DNA from: Streptomyces oceani
GTDB taxonomy: Bacteria > Actinomycetota > Actinomycetes > Streptomycetales > Streptomycetaceae
Length of the DNA stretch: 64,000 nucleotides
Direction: 5' to 3'
Assembly: GCF_001751245.1 (NCBI RefSeq)
Contig: NZ_LJGU01000152.1
Span: 1 to 64,000, forward strand
Shown: positions 1-8,357 of the stretch, piece by piece
Position numbering within the stretch: the first letter of the stretch is position 1
How the letters are laid out: each line of letters opens with the position of its first letter
Position numbers and translations under genes: made by a program
The notes under the pieces: model-generated
Told to the model about the DNA's origin: nothing
Database searches by the model: none
What the model saw: the letters and a program-made list of their open reading frames with translations, nothing else

Positions 1-401
1 TGTGGCAACTGGAGCGGTGCGTGCCGCCCGCACCCGTCGCGGAAGCCACGCCCGCCATGCCCGTCTCGCCCGCCCCTGCCGCCGTGCCCGCCTCGGCCGC
101 CTCCGGTGCCGGCACCGCCTCGACCGACCTGCGCCGCATGCGCCTCCACGCCGAACTGACCCGCGCGGGAGTCCCCCCGCGCCCGGGCGACCTACACGCC
201 ATCGGGCGGCTCGCGGAGCTGGACGAGGACACCGTGGAGAGCGTCGCGCGCTGGATCGGGCACGCCGCGCGCGTACGGGAGCAGGCCACCGTTCCGGAGC
301 GCGCGACGGAACCGGCGCGGTGGGCGGCCGTGTCAGAACCAGCCGTGCCGGAACCGGTCCATCCGCGCACGCCGCCCGACCCGCGACTGACCGCCTGGTG
401 A
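1..401 (+). CDS. C-terminal part of an unrecognised protein (cut by window edge)
   Basis: The frame is open from base 3 and stops with TGA at 399-401. The residues before the first GTG (base 21) have normal codon use, so the gene very likely starts upstream of the window. The N-terminal visible part is Ala/Pro-rich. The middle is a predicted helical segment with the key stretch LHAELTRAGVPP followed by a second helix ending in VARWIG, and the C-terminal 40 residues are Pro/Glu-rich. I do not recognise the family. The helical pair could be a small protein-protein or DNA-contact module of the kind found at the end of many Streptomyces hypothetical proteins, but nothing in the sequence proves it. 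The real downstream neighbour is the initiator tRNA on the opposite strand. Confidence 0.6.
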   Translation, partial: WQLERCVPPAPVAEATPAMPVSPAPAAVPASAASGAGTASTDLRRMRLHAELTRAGVPPRPGDLHAIGRLAELDEDTVESVARWIGHAARVREQATVPERATEPARWAAVSEPAVPEPVHPRTPPDPRLTAW

Positions 402-517
402 GCCGGCGTCAGCGATCCTGCGGCTCCCTCCCCATCCGAGAGCGCATCCGGGCAGACTGGGCCCTATCGTTCAACCCACTCACCAACTGTCCGACAGCAT
501 GACGTCCCGGCGCACGA

Positions 518-555
518 GAAAGCTCCCGGACTCACTGGTGAGTCCGGGAGCTTTC
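518..555 (-). terminator. Perfect 18-bp hairpin downstream of the initiator tRNA
   Basis: Bases 518-535 are the exact reverse complement of 538-555, with only two bases between. It lies 22 bp past the 3' end of the tRNA on the minus strand and also just beyond the converging upstream gene, so it probably ends transcription from both sides. There is no long T run, as is usual in Streptomyces. Confidence 0.75.
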
Positions 556-576
556 GATGTCCGAGGACATCCGCAG

Positions 577-650
577 TAGCGGGGACAGGATTTGAACCTG
601 CGACCTCTGGGTTATGAGCCCAGCGAGCTACCGAGCTGCTCCACCCCGCG
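577..650 (-). tRNA. tRNA-fMet (CAT), initiator
   Basis: Read on the minus strand this is a 74-nt cloverleaf without encoded CCA. The acceptor arm starts CGCGGGG and ends CCCCGCT plus discriminator A, so position 1 and 72 are an unpaired C:U. The anticodon arm is CTGGG-CTCATAA-CCCAG, giving anticodon CAT with three consecutive G:C pairs below the loop. The unpaired 1:72 end and the three G:C pairs are the two established marks of initiator tRNA, which separates it from elongator tRNA-Met and tRNA-Ile2. The T-arm loop TTCAAAT is standard. Confidence 0.95.
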
Positions 651-767
651 GCGATGTGCATGACTCTACGCCACCGGAGGCACGGATGGGAAATCGGCCG
701 TGCCCCACACGCCACGGGCGGGGCGGTGCGGGGCACGAGCGGTCAACATCGGGCTACCGGCGGGGGC

Positions 768-1775
768 CTACCACCGGGTCGTCTCCCCGAAGAAGTCCCG
801 GATCTCCACCGCGTCGCCGGTGGCGCGCGCCGCGGAGTACACGTGCGCGCCCACCGCGAGGTCCAGCACGCCCAGCCCGAACGGCGAGAAGATCACCGGC
901 CTGTCCGAGTCCGTGCCCACCTCGCCGCGGATGTGCTGGGCGAGCGTGCCGGTCATGAAGTCCCGGTTGCCGTACTTCTGTTCCGCCAGGTGCGGCGAGG
1001 TGTTGGCCTTCAGGCAGTGCTCGACATCGTCCACGATGTTGTACGCCCCGTGCACGATCTCCGCGCCGATGTCCCGTAGCGAGACGTTGAGCACGACCTG
1101 CCCCGGGACGAACGCGTCACGCTCCACGACGTACGGCTCGCCTGCGGTGGTGGCGAAGAGCACCACGTCCGCGCCCGTGATCGCCTTGTCCCGGTCGGCC
1201 TCCACCGACGCGGACTCGCCCAGCGCCGTACGCGCGTGGTCGGCCAGCGCCTCGGCGTACTCGGCCGACTGATCGTGCACGACGAGTTCGCCGATCGACC
1301 ACTCCTGCGCGTGGAAGAACTCCAGGATGTTGCGCGCGATGATGCCGGCCCCGACGACGGTCAGTCTGGCGGTCGTACGGCCGCCGGTCAGCTGCTCGGC
1401 GGCGAGTACCGCGGAGGCCGCCGTACGCGCCGCGCTGATCTGGGACGCCTCCAGCAGCGCGAACGGGTAGCCGGTGGCGTAGTCGTTCAGCAGCAGCGCC
1501 GCGGACGCCCGCGGGATGCCGTCCTGGATGTTCCCGGGGAAGCTGCTGATCCACTTGATACCCGCCACGTCGTGCTCGCCCCCGAGGTAGGCGGGCAGGG
1601 CGATGATCCGGGAGTCGGGCTTGTCCGGGAAACGCAGGAAGTAGCTGTCCGGATTGACGGAGTCGCCCGCGTCATGGGTGAGGTAGGTCTCCCGGACCGT
1701 ACGGACGATGTCGGAGCGGCTGCCCGCGATGATCTCGCGGGCGGTCTTGCCGCCGATGACGCTGAACTCGAACAC
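768..1775 (-). CDS. sbnB: SbnB-like N-(2-amino-2-carboxyethyl)-L-glutamate dehydrogenase (Dap biosynthesis)
   Basis: The 335-residue product belongs to the ornithine cyclodeaminase/mu-crystallin superfamily. It has a Rossmann NAD-binding site around residues 140-150 (VVGAGIIARN). In the characterised staphyloferrin B pathway SbnB oxidatively cleaves the SbnA product to L-2,3-diaminopropionate, 2-oxoglutarate and ammonia. An SbnA homologue lies at 8753-9757, which makes the Dap assignment much more likely than ornithine cyclodeaminase. The start is GTG at 1775, preceded by AGAGGAA. It lies 53 bp downstream of the MMPL exporter on the same strand and is probably co-transcribed with it. The separation of sbnB from sbnA by the exporters and the regulator is unusual, since the two are often adjacent. 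Confidence 0.88.
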   Translation of the reverse strand: MFEFSVIGGKTAREIIAGSRSDIVRTVRETYLTHDAGDSVNPDSYFLRFPDKPDSRIIALPAYLGGEHDVAGIKWISSFPGNIQDGIPRASAALLLNDYATGYPFALLEASQISAARTAASAVLAAEQLTGGRTTARLTVVGAGIIARNILEFFHAQEWSIGELVVHDQSAEYAEALADHARTALGESASVEADRDKAITGADVVLFATTAGEPYVVERDAFVPGQVVLNVSLRDIGAEIVHGAYNIVDDVEHCLKANTSPHLAEQKYGNRDFMTGTLAQHIRGEVGTDSDRPVIFSPFGLGVLDLAVGAHVYSAARATGDAVEIRDFFGETTRW

Positions 1776-1828
1776 GGTGGTCGCTGTTCCTCTCTGGTGT
1801 GCGTGCCGCCCTGGCTCTGCCGGGCGCG

Positions 1829-4675
1829 TCAGCGGGTGAACAGATCGTCGTTCCGGCTGGGGTCGGCGATGGTCATGGTGGTGTCGTTGCCGGACGGGGC
1901 CGGTGGCCGCTGCTGGTCCGCGGACCGTTCACCGGACTCGTCCTGTTCGGCGGCCTGTTGTGGCTCCGGCTGCGGCTGCTGGCCGGCCGGCGGCTGGTGC
2001 TGGGGCTGCTGGGGCTGCTGGACGGACTGTTGCGGCCGCTGGTCGGCCTGCTGCCCCTGTCCCTGCAACTGCACCGTCGCGTGCGACGGCGGCGGCCCCG
2101 CGTACGGCTGCCCGGCGGGGGCCTGCCCCGTCGGCGCCTGCCCCGCGGGCTGCTGCCCCGGCGCGGGCAGCTGCATGGTGGCGTCCGCCGGCGGTACGGG
2201 GGCTGTCGGCCCCTGGCCCTGTCCCGATCCCTGGCCCTGCAACTGGACCGTGGCGTCCCCCTGTTTCGGTAGCGGAGCCGTCTGGTCCGGTCGGGGCGTC
2301 TCCGGGGGCAACTGCCCCGCGTGCATCGGGGGTGCCTGCCCCATGACACCCGGAGCCGGCTGGTACGCGTGGGTCCCGGATGCCGGCTGCGCTGGCGCCG
2401 GCTGACCGTACGCCGGCTGCTGGCCGTACGTCGCAGCATGCGCGTACGTCCCCGCCTGCGCGTACGCCCCAGGTTGCCCGTTGGCCGCCCGCGGATCGCC
2501 TGGTACGGCGGCCGGCGGCTCCTCGGCGGTGGCCTGGAACCGCCGGGGCTTCCAGTTCGCCTCGCCCAACAGCGCCATGACCGAGGGCAGCAGCACGGCC
2601 CGTACGACCGTGCAGTCCAGCAGGACCGCGACCGCGAGACCGACGCCCAGCTGCTTGAAGTCCTGCATGGCCAGCGTGCCGAACACGGCGAACACCGCGA
2701 CCATGATCAAGCCCGCGCTGGTGACCACCCCGGCCGTGGACCGGATGCCGTGCTCGATGGCCTCCCGGGTGGCCGCGCCCTGGTCGCGCGCCTCCCGGAT
2801 TCTCGACACCACGAAGACGTGGTAGTCCATCGACAGCCCGAAGAGCACCACGAAGACGAACAGCGGCATCCAGGACTCGACGGCTCCCGGCGCCTCCGTG
2901 GCCACCAGCGCGTCGCCCCAGCCGTGTTGGAACACGGCGGACATCACGCCGTACGCCGCTCCCACGGACATCAGGTTCAGCACGATCGTGGTCAGCGCGA
3001 TCACCGGGGAGCGGAAGGTGAACAGCATCAGCAGGAAGGTGACGCTCATGACGAACGCGAAGACCGGCACGATGCTGTCGCTCAGCGCGTCGCTGTAGTC
3101 CTCGGAGAAGGCCAGCTCGCCACGCACGAGCACGGTGTCGCCGGTCTCGTCGAAGGCGCCCGGGATGATATCGCCGCGCAGTGCCTCCAGCGCGTCCTTG
3201 GACTTGTCGTCGCTGCCGCTGCCGACCAGTGGCACGCTGATCTCCGCGACGTCCTCCGCGGCGTGCACCTTGGTCTGGATCGGCTTCTTGGCGTGTCCGG
3301 AGGCGACGGCCTCCCGCTTGAAGTCCGCTATCGCCCGGGTGACCTCAGGGGACTTGATGTCGTCCGACTCGATGACCACTCCGGCCGGCGAGGGCGTGCC
3401 GGGGAACTTCTCGCTGATCTGCTCGGCCACCGAGACCATCGGGTCGTCCGGCGGCAGCAGTTCGTCCGTGCCGAGCTTCTCCGTCTTCATGCCGATGGCC
3501 GGCGCGGCGAGCGCGAGCAGCAGCACCGCGCCGGCCATCGCGAACAGGGCGGGGCGGGCGAGGACCGCGCGCAGCAGCTTGTTGCTCTGCTGGCGCGGGC
3601 CCGTCGCCTCGGCGGCCTCCCGGCGCCGGCTGACGAACGGTATGCGGCCCTTCTGCACCTTGTCGCCGAGCATCGCCATGGCGGCGGGCAGCACGGTCAT
3701 GGAGCCGAGCACGGCGATCAGCACGACCTCGATGGTGGCCATGGCGAAGCCCTCGAAGACCGTCAGCCCGGAGAGGAACATGCCGGCCATCGCGACCACC
3801 ACGGTGATACCGGAGACGAGTACCGAGTGGCCGGAGGTCGCCGCGGCGATCCGCAGCGCGGTCTCCTTGTCCCGGCCGGCCGTACGCTCCTCACGCTCGC
3901 GACGCAGGTAGAAGAGGCAGTAGTCGACCCCGACGGCGAGGCCCATCAGGAACATCACCGAGGTGGTCATGCCGTCCACGGGGACGAACTGGCTGCTGAC
4001 CGCGAGCAGTCCCATCGCGGCGACACAGGCGGTGACCGCCAGCAGCAGCGGGAGCAACGCGGCCACCAGGGCACCGAAGACCACCAGCAGGATGCCGAGG
4101 GAGACCGGCAGTGCCGTCAACTCGGCCCGCAGCAGGTCCTCGCCGAGGCTCTCGTTGATGGCCTTGAGGCCGGTCGCCGCGCCGTACTGGCCGAGGGTCA
4201 CGCCCTGGGCGGACTCCTCGGCCTCGGCGACGGCGTCCTCCACCGGCTGGATGCGCTCCGACGCGGTCTCCGGGTCCCCCTTGACCTCGTACTGGATCAG
4301 CGCGGAGCGCCCGTCCTCGGAGACCACTCCGGTGGTGTTCGGATTCTGCACTCCCTTGACCAGGTCGGTCTTCTTGATCGCGGCGACGGCCTCGTCTACG
4401 GTCGTGCGGAACTCCGGGTCGGTGGCCTTGTGTTCGTCGCTCTGCACGAGGATCAGTTCCTCGGCGGGCGGTGCGAGGCCGTGTTCCTGGAGGATGCGTT
4501 CCGCCTTGCCGGAGTCACCCGTGCCGTAGTCCGCCTCGGTCATGGTCTGCTGTCCGGCCGCCCCGCCGAGCACGGTGACCAACACGACCATGATCAGCCA
4601 ACCGAAGACGGCCGTCTTGCGATGGCTGGCGCTCCAGTCACCGAGCGCGGCGGCGAAGTTGCGTTTGCTTGCCAT
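1829..4675 (-). CDS. MMPL/RND-family exporter with long Pro/Gln-rich C-terminal tail
   Basis: The protein of about 948 residues is a 12-helix RND pump of the MMPL family: first helix near residues 20-40, a large extracytoplasmic loop, a cluster of five helices with the family segment GLAVGVDYCLF, a second loop, and a second cluster containing GLSMDYHVFVVSRIRE. Both SMDYxxF-like segments are the proton-relay type conserved in MMPL proteins. From about residue 710 a low-complexity Ala/Pro/Gly/Gln tail of some 240 residues follows; it contains four spaced Thr-x-x-Leu/Ile motifs (see findings). I chose the ATG at 4673-4675 because GGAGAGG sits just upstream and the sequence further up lacks MMPL similarity. 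It precedes sbnB and diverges from the DrrAB-type exporter, so export of the NRPS product, or self-protection, is the likely job. Confidence 0.9.
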   Translation of the reverse strand: MASKRNFAAALGDWSASHRKTAVFGWLIMVVLVTVLGGAAGQQTMTEADYGTGDSGKAERILQEHGLAPPAEELILVQSDEHKATDPEFRTTVDEAVAAIKKTDLVKGVQNPNTTGVVSEDGRSALIQYEVKGDPETASERIQPVEDAVAEAEESAQGVTLGQYGAATGLKAINESLGEDLLRAELTALPVSLGILLVVFGALVAALLPLLLAVTACVAAMGLLAVSSQFVPVDGMTTSVMFLMGLAVGVDYCLFYLRREREERTAGRDKETALRIAAATSGHSVLVSGITVVVAMAGMFLSGLTVFEGFAMATIEVVLIAVLGSMTVLPAAMAMLGDKVQKGRIPFVSRRREAAEATGPRQQSNKLLRAVLARPALFAMAGAVLLLALAAPAIGMKTEKLGTDELLPPDDPMVSVAEQISEKFPGTPSPAGVVIESDDIKSPEVTRAIADFKREAVASGHAKKPIQTKVHAAEDVAEISVPLVGSGSDDKSKDALEALRGDIIPGAFDETGDTVLVRGELAFSEDYSDALSDSIVPVFAFVMSVTFLLMLFTFRSPVIALTTIVLNLMSVGAAYGVMSAVFQHGWGDALVATEAPGAVESWMPLFVFVVLFGLSMDYHVFVVSRIREARDQGAATREAIEHGIRSTAGVVTSAGLIMVAVFAVFGTLAMQDFKQLGVGLAVAVLLDCTVVRAVLLPSVMALLGEANWKPRRFQATAEEPPAAVPGDPRAANGQPGAYAQAGTYAHAATYGQQPAYGQPAPAQPASGTHAYQPAPGVMGQAPPMHAGQLPPETPRPDQTAPLPKQGDATVQLQGQGSGQGQGPTAPVPPADATMQLPAPGQQPAGQAPTGQAPAGQPYAGPPPSHATVQLQGQGQQADQRPQQSVQQPQQPQHQPPAGQQPQPEPQQAAEQDESGERSADQQRPPAPSGNDTTMTIADPSRNDDLFTR

Positions 4676-4988
4676 TACCTCTCCTGCGGTCAACGGTGAT
4701 GCCCCGTGGCGGGTCCCGCGCCCTGGAGTGGGATTCGGACCGTTCGGGTCGTAGTCCGCGGCGGCCGGTGGGGGGTCGCTTCCGACGCTAGAGGCCACCC
4801 CCCGTGCGCTCGGAGGAACAACGGGTGCAGCAACATGCCCCCGCATACTGCTGCCATCACATACCACGCATAGCGGGCATGACCCGCGGGGTTCCGCTGT
4901 TACATTCCGAAACATCGTCATACGAACTCCGGCTCTGCGTGCGGGGATCTGGAATTTCTCAGGCTCAGGAATCTAGGGAGGGGGAACC
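4676..4988. promoter_or_regulatory. Divergent intergenic region between MMPL and ABC exporters
   Basis: This 313-bp stretch has no convincing ORF. It must carry the promoters for the MMPL-sbnB unit (minus) and the ABC exporter unit (plus). It contains a short hairpin GCGGG-CATGA-CCCGC near 4872-4886 and an A/T-richer patch at 4890-4925 that would suit a plus-strand promoter. I could not identify a convincing pair of -35 and -10 boxes. Confidence 0.4.
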
Positions 4989-5954
4989 GTGGAGATCGCC
5001 ATACAGGCGGAAGGGCTGGGAAAGCGGTACGGAGATCACCAGGCGCTGTCCGGTGTGAACCTCGAGGTCCGCAGCGGCACCGTGCTGGGCCTTCTCGGAC
5101 CCAATGGCGCGGGCAAGACCACCACGGTCCGGATCCTCGCCACGTTGCTCGACCACGACCAGGGACACGCCCGGGTGGCGGGCTTCGACGTGGCGCGTGA
5201 CCAGCTCGAGGTACGCCGTCGTATCGGTCTCGCGGGTCAGTACGCCGCCGTGGACGAGCTGTTGACCGGCCGTGAGAACCTCACCATGCTCGGCAAGCTG
5301 CTGAAGCTCGGCAAGCGCGGCGCCGTGGCGCGCACGGAGGAACTGCTCGCCGCCTTCGAGCTGGAGTCCGCCGCCGACCGTCCGGCCGGCACCTACTCCG
5401 GCGGTATGCGGCGCCGGTTGGACCTTGCCGCTTCGTTGATCTCCTCACCCACCGTGCTCTTCCTGGACGAGCCCACCACCGGCCTCGACCCGAGCAGTCG
5501 GATGGTGCTGTGGCAGATGGTGCGTCAGCAGGTGGCGCAGGGCGTGACGGTGCTGCTCACCACGCAGTATCTGGAGGAGGCCGACTTCCTGGCCAACCGT
5601 ATCGTGGTGTTCGGCTCCGGGCAGGCCCTGGCCGAGGGCACCCCCGACGAGTTGAAGTACAAGGTCGGTGGCGAGTGGCTGGAGATCCTGCTCGCCAATC
5701 CGCAGGCCGTACCGCACGCGCTCTCCGCCCTGGCGCGGGTGGCCATGGCGGCTCCCGTCGTGGACGACACGGGCCGGCGCATCCACGTACAGCTGAACAA
5801 CCGGATGAACGCCATCGCGGCGTCGGCCGCCGCCCTGGAGGCGATCGGCGTCGAGGTCGTCGAGTTCGCCATGCGCAGGCCGACCCTCGATGACGTGTTC
5901 TTCCAGCTGACCGGCGCGAAGACGGGCGGCTCGACCGCCGAGGAGGAGCGATGA
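4989..5954 (+). CDS. ABC transporter ATP-binding protein, DrrA (daunorubicin resistance) family
   Basis: The 321-residue ATPase has Walker A GPNGAGKTT at about residue 38-46, the signature YSGGMRRRLDL near 138, Walker B VLFLDEPTTGLDP near 156, and the C-terminal DrrA-type extension with MRRPTLDDVFFQLTG. This family pairs with an ABC-2 permease to export antibiotics. The GTG start follows AGGGAGGGGG. The last codons overlap the permease start by 4 bp (ATGA), so the two are translationally coupled. Lying between sbnB and the cluster regulator, it is most simply the dedicated exporter or resistance pump for the NRPS product. Confidence 0.93.
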   Translation: MEIAIQAEGLGKRYGDHQALSGVNLEVRSGTVLGLLGPNGAGKTTTVRILATLLDHDQGHARVAGFDVARDQLEVRRRIGLAGQYAAVDELLTGRENLTMLGKLLKLGKRGAVARTEELLAAFELESAADRPAGTYSGGMRRRLDLAASLISSPTVLFLDEPTTGLDPSSRMVLWQMVRQQVAQGVTVLLTTQYLEEADFLANRIVVFGSGQALAEGTPDELKYKVGGEWLEILLANPQAVPHALSALARVAMAAPVVDDTGRRIHVQLNNRMNAIAASAAALEAIGVEVVEFAMRRPTLDDVFFQLTGAKTGGSTAEEER

Positions 5955-6754
5955 GCGGCACCAGCCCGAACGCCGGGTCCCCGGGGCTCACGGACGTACT
6001 GACGCTGACCGGCCGGCACCTGCGCCACCTGCGGCGGACCCCGGAGAAGATCATCTCCACCGCGATGACGCCGGTGGCCATGGTGGTCATCCTCGGCTAC
6101 ATGTTCTCCAGCGTGATGACCATCGAGGGCGGGGTGGACTTCGAGGACTACGTGATGGCCGGGGTCTACGCCCAGGTCGGCCTCACCTGTGTGGGCATCA
6201 CCGCGCTGGGCGTGGCCACGGACCTGAGCAAGGGCCTGATCGACCGGTTCCGTTCGCTGCCGATGGGACGCCCGGCCGTGCTGGTGAGCCACACCGCGGC
6301 GGACATGGTGCCGGCGATGATCAGCATGGGCGCGGTCACCGTCGTCGGGCTGCTGGTGGGCTGGCGTACGGACAGCGACCCGCTGTCCATCCTGCTCGGC
6401 TTCGTGCTGCTGCTCTCCTTCGCCTACGCGATGCTGTGGCTCGGCGCGCTGCTGGGCATGGTGCTGCGCAACATGGAGGCGATCAACGGCATATCGGCGC
6501 TCGTGATGGTGCTCTTCTCCTTCCTCTCCAGCTCCTTCATGCCGCTCAACGGGCTGCCCGACTGGCTGCGTACGATCGTCGAGTGGAACCCCGCCAGCTC
6601 GCTCTCCGCCGCTGTCCGGGACCTCTGGGGCAACGAACCGGCCATCGAGGAGAGTTTCGCCGTGCAGAACGCCCTGCCCATCGCGGCCGGTTCCATCGCA
6701 CTGCTGATCCTGGTGCTGGTGCCGACCTGTCTGCGGATGTTCCGGACGCGATGA
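5951..6754 (+). CDS. ABC-2 type permease, DrrB family
   Basis: The 267-residue protein has six predicted membrane helices and the ABC-2 permease layout: a cytoplasmic N-terminal amphipathic segment, a first helix at about residues 30-50, a loop that includes GLIDRFRSLPMGR (the coupling region conserved in DrrB proteins), and a final helix followed by a short basic tail. It is coupled to the ATPase by a 4-bp overlap. It converges with the LuxR-type regulator gene, with about 100 bp between the stop codons. Confidence 0.92.
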   Translation: MSGTSPNAGSPGLTDVLTLTGRHLRHLRRTPEKIISTAMTPVAMVVILGYMFSSVMTIEGGVDFEDYVMAGVYAQVGLTCVGITALGVATDLSKGLIDRFRSLPMGRPAVLVSHTAADMVPAMISMGAVTVVGLLVGWRTDSDPLSILLGFVLLLSFAYAMLWLGALLGMVLRNMEAINGISALVMVLFSFLSSSFMPLNGLPDWLRTIVEWNPASSLSAAVRDLWGNEPAIEESFAVQNALPIAAGSIALLILVLVPTCLRMFRTR

Positions 6755-6855
6755 CTGACGGCCCGTTGAGCACCGAGCAACGGACCAGGCGGCGGATGTA
6801 CGTGCCAGGCGAGCGCCGCCAGAGCGATCCCCGCAGCCGATCCGACCGACGCGGC

Positions 6856-7857
6856 CTAGGTGCCGTGCAGCCAGCCGCGCTCACCGGCGATGACCCCGGC
6901 CTGGAAGCGGCTGCGGGCGCCCAGCGCGGTCATCAGCTCGGCGGTGATCCGGCGCGAGGTGCGCACCGAGATGCCCAGCTTCCGGGCCACCACCTCGTCC
7001 GTGTGTCCGCCCGCCAACAGGCTCAGGACCGCCCGCATCTGCGGGGTCAGACCGGTGCTGCTGTGCCGCTGCGGCGTGCTGCCGAAGGGCGACGCCTCCT
7101 GCCAGGTCTGCTCGAAAAGCGCGCACAGCGCGGTGACGAACGCGCCGCCGTGCAGCAACAGGGCACCGCTCGCGGTGTTCTCCGGGTCGGTCGGTATGAT
7201 CGCCGCCTCACGATCGAAGACGATCATCCGCAGCGGCAGCGCGGGGGCGAGCCGTACGCACGCGCCCAGGTCGTTCAGCCACTCCAGATACGACACCGTC
7301 CGCGGGTGGTTGACCACACTTTCGAGGTAGACGGAACGCATGCTCACACCACGCTCGAGGAGCCTCTCGTCCAGCGGCCGACTGGCCTCTCGGTTGGCCT
7401 CCGACTGCCCGCCTCCGGTGATGAACTCCAACACCTCGGACGTGCAGTTGTGAGCGAGCTCCTCGAGCTTGACGCGCACGACGTCGACGCCGTCGAGCTG
7501 CTCCACGTCCAGCCGACGTCCGACCTGGACGGTGTCGCTGTACTCCGCGACCAGCTCTCGGATCGCGACCTTGCTGGAGGTGATCTCGTGCTGCCGCTGA
7601 GCCAGCTCGGACTGTCGCCGCGCGAGCAACTGCTCCAGGCCCACCTCCGGGTCGACGAGCAGCAGGCCGCTGGGCCGCTGGTCAGACCTGCGGGTCAGAG
7701 ACAGTCGAGCTAACTCGTCAAGCGCGTCCCGGACCCTCTCCGGCGCCCAGTGAAGGTCGTCGGCGAGTTCCGCCACACCCCGATCCGGAGCACCCAACAT
7801 GGCTCTATAGACGCTCTCCCCGTCCGCACTGACACCAAGAATCCCCAGCAATGCCAT
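6856..7857 (-). CDS. LuxR-family cluster regulator with N-terminal TrmB-like winged helix; contains a TTA codon
   Basis: I start this 333-residue protein at ATG 7857 because a purine-rich GAGGGGG lies just upstream and the product then begins MALLGILGVS, as in many relatives. Residues about 15-55 look like a TrmB-type winged helix (AELADDLHWAPERVRDALDE). A PLD-like central region follows, and the C-terminal 65 residues are a LuxR helix-turn-helix beginning LTPQMRAVLSLLAGG with recognition helix near SVRTSRRITAEL. Such regulators are common in Streptomyces peptide clusters. Codon 49 (minus strand, 7713-7711) is TTA, the rare leucine codon read only by the bldA tRNA, so translation should depend on bldA. 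It sits between the exporter genes and the biosynthetic run and is the best candidate for the pathway-specific activator. Confidence 0.85.
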   Translation of the reverse strand: MALLGILGVSADGESVYRAMLGAPDRGVAELADDLHWAPERVRDALDELARLSLTRRSDQRPSGLLLVDPEVGLEQLLARRQSELAQRQHEITSSKVAIRELVAEYSDTVQVGRRLDVEQLDGVDVVRVKLEELAHNCTSEVLEFITGGGQSEANREASRPLDERLLERGVSMRSVYLESVVNHPRTVSYLEWLNDLGACVRLAPALPLRMIVFDREAAIIPTDPENTASGALLLHGGAFVTALCALFEQTWQEASPFGSTPQRHSSTGLTPQMRAVLSLLAGGHTDEVVARKLGISVRTSRRITAELMTALGARSRFQAGVIAGERGWLHGT

Positions 7858-7947
7858 CCCCCCTCGATGAACACGTCGGTGCCTAACCCCCCGCGCTGGC
7901 CAAGCGCGCCACACCATACGACACCAACCGCAACCGACCATGGGGCT

Positions 7948-7956
7948 TGTGGATAA
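7948..7956 (+). promoter_or_regulatory. TGTGGATAA motif (perfect DnaA-box-like 9-mer)
   Basis: TGTGGATAA is the reverse complement of the consensus DnaA box TTATCCACA. The enclosing 12-mer CTTGTGGATAAC is found again upstream of the ABC exporter at 59.6 kb. It lies in the divergent region between the regulator and the 86-residue gene, 43 bp upstream of the latter's start. It could be chance, a DnaA site, or part of a promoter. Confidence 0.3.
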
Positions 7957-7998
7957 CGCTGCTCACCCTGCGCACCGGGTCCCTCGTGTGAGGTAACG

Positions 7999-8259
7999 AT
8001 GTACATCGTGGCGGGCCGCTTACTGCGCGGCCAGACCGTGGTGGATGCCACCCAGGTCCGTGAGTTCCTGCATGCCGCCGCGGGCCCGGAGGACGGGCTC
8101 GAACACGCCTACGCGGAAACGGACATGGACAGCGCCGAAACCGTGCTCTACCTGCGGGCTCGCACAGCCGAGCACGCGAAGGAGGCCGCCCGGCGCATCA
8201 TGATCCGGATGCTGGCCCAGGAGGAACTGCTGGGCTGGCACTGGGAGGGCCATTCCTGA
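7999..8259 (+). CDS. Unrecognised 86-residue protein with TTA codon at position 8
   Basis: The ORF has strong coding character: nearly every third position is G or C, and a GAGGTA site lies just before the ATG. The product is acidic to neutral with predicted beta-alpha-alpha layout. It begins MYIVAGRLLRG, has an acidic middle and ends with Trp residues in WHWEGHS; there is no signal peptide or membrane helix. I do not recognise a family. Codon 8 is TTA (8020-8022), so its translation would need the bldA tRNA, like the adjacent regulator. It is divergent from that regulator and lies upstream of the biosynthetic run. A co-regulator or a small pathway protein are both possible, neither shown. 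Confidence 0.75.
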   Translation: MYIVAGRLLRGQTVVDATQVREFLHAAAGPEDGLEHAYAETDMDSAETVLYLRARTAEHAKEAARRIMIRMLAQEELLGWHWEGHS

Positions 8260-8357
8260 GACCTTTCCCTTTCTACTGACGGGTAGTCAATTCTTCGGCG
8301 ACAGCGGTCACTCAGCGAGTTCTGGAGAAAGCCCTAGATTCCCAAACCGACGGGCAC

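Noticed and set aside
4676..4921. Longer N-terminus for the MMPL protein
   Set aside because: The extra 82 residues are not MMPL-like, and ATG 4675 has a strong GGAGAGG site immediately upstream.
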